From NCBI RefSeq assembly GCF_036014175.1, contig NZ_CP107917.1, positions 434,001 to 498,000 on the forward strand: a stretch of DNA of 64,000 nucleotides, read 5' to 3'. Within the stretch, counting starts at the first letter, position 1, and every line of letters begins with the position of its first letter. The DNA is from Streptomyces sp. NBC_00443. GTDB lineage: Bacteria; Actinomycetota; Actinomycetes; Streptomycetales; Streptomycetaceae. Below, piece after piece: positions 63,333-64,000 of the stretch. Made by a program: the position numbers and the translations under genes. The notes beneath the pieces were generated by a model, which saw nothing but the letters and a program-made list of their open reading frames with translations, did not search any database and had not been told where the DNA came from.

Positions 63333-63500
63333 CGGATGACCTTAATCGGTCACCGGTCGTTGACGGTGCCCGTGCCGGTCCTGCCCGCGGGAACGGCATC
63401 GCCCGCAGGGAACCGAGCGGCGGCAGAGGTGCGCTCGGCTGCGTGGGAGCCTCCCGGCGCACAGGACGACGGCACCGGTGCGGAACGCCGCATCGACCGG

Positions 63501-63688
63501 TTATGCGGCGAAGTCCTCGTGCTTCCGGTCCAGTTGGCGTGCCGCGTCGGCCATCAGGGCCAGGTGAAGATTCTCCTGCCACAGGGCCGGGTGGCCCGGC
63601 GTGTGCCCGGGAGTGGACACGACCTGCCCGTCGCCATCGCCCAGGCGGAGCAGCTGCCCGGCCTGGAGCGGCATGTCGACGGTGCGGC
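63501..63688 (-). pseudogene. Possible MBL-fold remnant
   Basis: The minus-strand frame contains 'MPLQAGQLLRLGDGDGQVVSTPGHTPGHPALWQE', which resembles the STPGHTPGH zinc-site strand of MBL hydrolases, then 28 residues of no clear family before a stop at 63501. The rest of an MBL protein, including the HxHxDH motif, is not found on either side. It is best seen as a scrap of a lost gene; it could also be chance similarity. Confidence 0.35.
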
Positions 63689-63711
63689 AGGGTTCGTCGC
63701 CAAGTCGCCGT

Positions 63712-64000
63712 TCATGGCGTGGTGTTGTCCACGGTGGGGCGTTGGTCAGCTCTGTGGTCCGGGGAACCGGCGAGAGCGGAGCGGTCCGTGCGGGCCTCCA
63801 GCGCATGCAGGACGGCCACCATGTCCTCGCCGCCGTGGCCCTGGACCACGGTTTCGCCGTACAGGGCGTGGCAGACGTCGAGGAGGGGCGACGCCACTTG
63901 GGCCTTGCGGGCGGCCCCGGCGATCAGCCGGTTGTTCTTGAGGACGTCCGCGGCTCCGGCCTGGACCGCGAAGTCCCGGGCCAGCAGCTTGGGCCCCTTC
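63712..64000 (-). CDS. NAD(P)-dependent oxidoreductase, C-terminal fragment (cut by window edge)
   Basis: The last 95 codons of a beta-hydroxyacid dehydrogenase (6-phosphogluconate/3-hydroxyisobutyrate type) are present: 'GPKLLARDFAVQAGAADVLKNNRLIAGAARKAQVASPLLDVCHALYGET' and 'GHGGEDMVAVLHALEAR'. The 'KLLARDFAVQAG' segment holds the helix following the usual catalytic Lys region in these proteins. About 20 low-complexity residues follow the family's natural end before the TGA at 63712. The substrate cannot be told. Confidence 0.7.
   Translation of the reverse strand, partial: KGPKLLARDFAVQAGAADVLKNNRLIAGAARKAQVASPLLDVCHALYGETVVQGHGGEDMVAVLHALEARTDRSALAGSPDHRADQRPTVDNTTP

Overview
The window is GC-rich (around 70% or more) actinobacterial DNA, almost certainly from a Streptomyces or close relative. 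Support comes from the gene content: several multi-sensor SpoIIE-type PP2C phosphatases, Ku, LytR-CpsA-Psr protein, actinobacterial protein O-mannosyltransferase, DUF3040, DUF6194, a RamB-type regulator next to isocitrate lyase, and a NicT/Fe-SOD pair with Nur-like sites. GTG starts, GGAGG-type ribosome binding sites and ATGA/GTGA overlaps are common. I saw no tRNA, rRNA, CRISPR array, insertion sequence, phage or biosynthetic gene cluster.

Layout. 1-9.4 kb: GH15 start, DUF389 membrane protein, gluconokinase, a shortened GAP-family protein, YihY/BrkB, a PP2C phosphatase, Ku, small conserved proteins, and a MerR regulator overlapping a dehalogenase-type hydrolase. 9.4-17.7 kb: pyruvate carboxylase, then two tandem PAS-GAF-PP2C phosphatases, the second with an anti-sigma-type ATPase. 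17.7-25.3 kb: PadR regulator divergent from a carotenoid oxygenase with a duplicated operator, an SDR, a DMT transporter, and an aldehyde dehydrogenase/small ORF/APC permease operon. 25.3-34.4 kb: HEAT-repeat protein, ArsR regulator, two tandem secreted cysteine-containing proteins, a Tat-exported MBL hydrolase, and divergent MFS transporters. 34.4-39.1 kb: cation/proton antiporters with a TrkA-C subunit and a decayed PucR regulator. 39.6-45.4 kb: DUF3040, acyltransferase, LCP protein, BlaI/M56 pair, broken terD, TatA. 45.4-49.2 kb: a nickel-linked block (Fe-SOD, NicT, TsaD paralog, GNAT). 49.2-57.9 kb: RamB-like regulator divergent from aceA-aceB-hbd (glyoxylate bypass), then a cobalamin riboswitch and metE. 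57.9-64 kb: remnants of a citrate synthase and its regulator, a valine-catabolism operon whose first gene is truncated, a serine hydrolase remnant, protein O-mannosyltransferase, and the end of an oxidoreductase.

How the parts work together. The clearest circuit is nickel: matches to the Nur consensus lie in front of sodF and in the nicT/tsaD divergent promoter, so nickel would switch off uptake and the Fe-SOD and may also control a second TsaD and a GNAT. A second circuit is C2 metabolism: aceA, aceB and a hydroxyacyl-CoA dehydrogenase are translationally linked and face a RamB-like repressor, with two tandem RamB-like sites between them. metE is under B12 riboswitch control.

Caution. At least twelve reading-frame breaks of one base (or its equivalent) occur in otherwise well conserved genes, mostly in runs of G or C, including three in one permease. 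These look like consensus sequence errors. They are separate from larger deletions (terD, pucR, citrate synthase/regulator, acyl-CoA dehydrogenase/serine hydrolase), which may be true gene decay or misassembly. All site and family calls are from reading the sequence; no database search was run.
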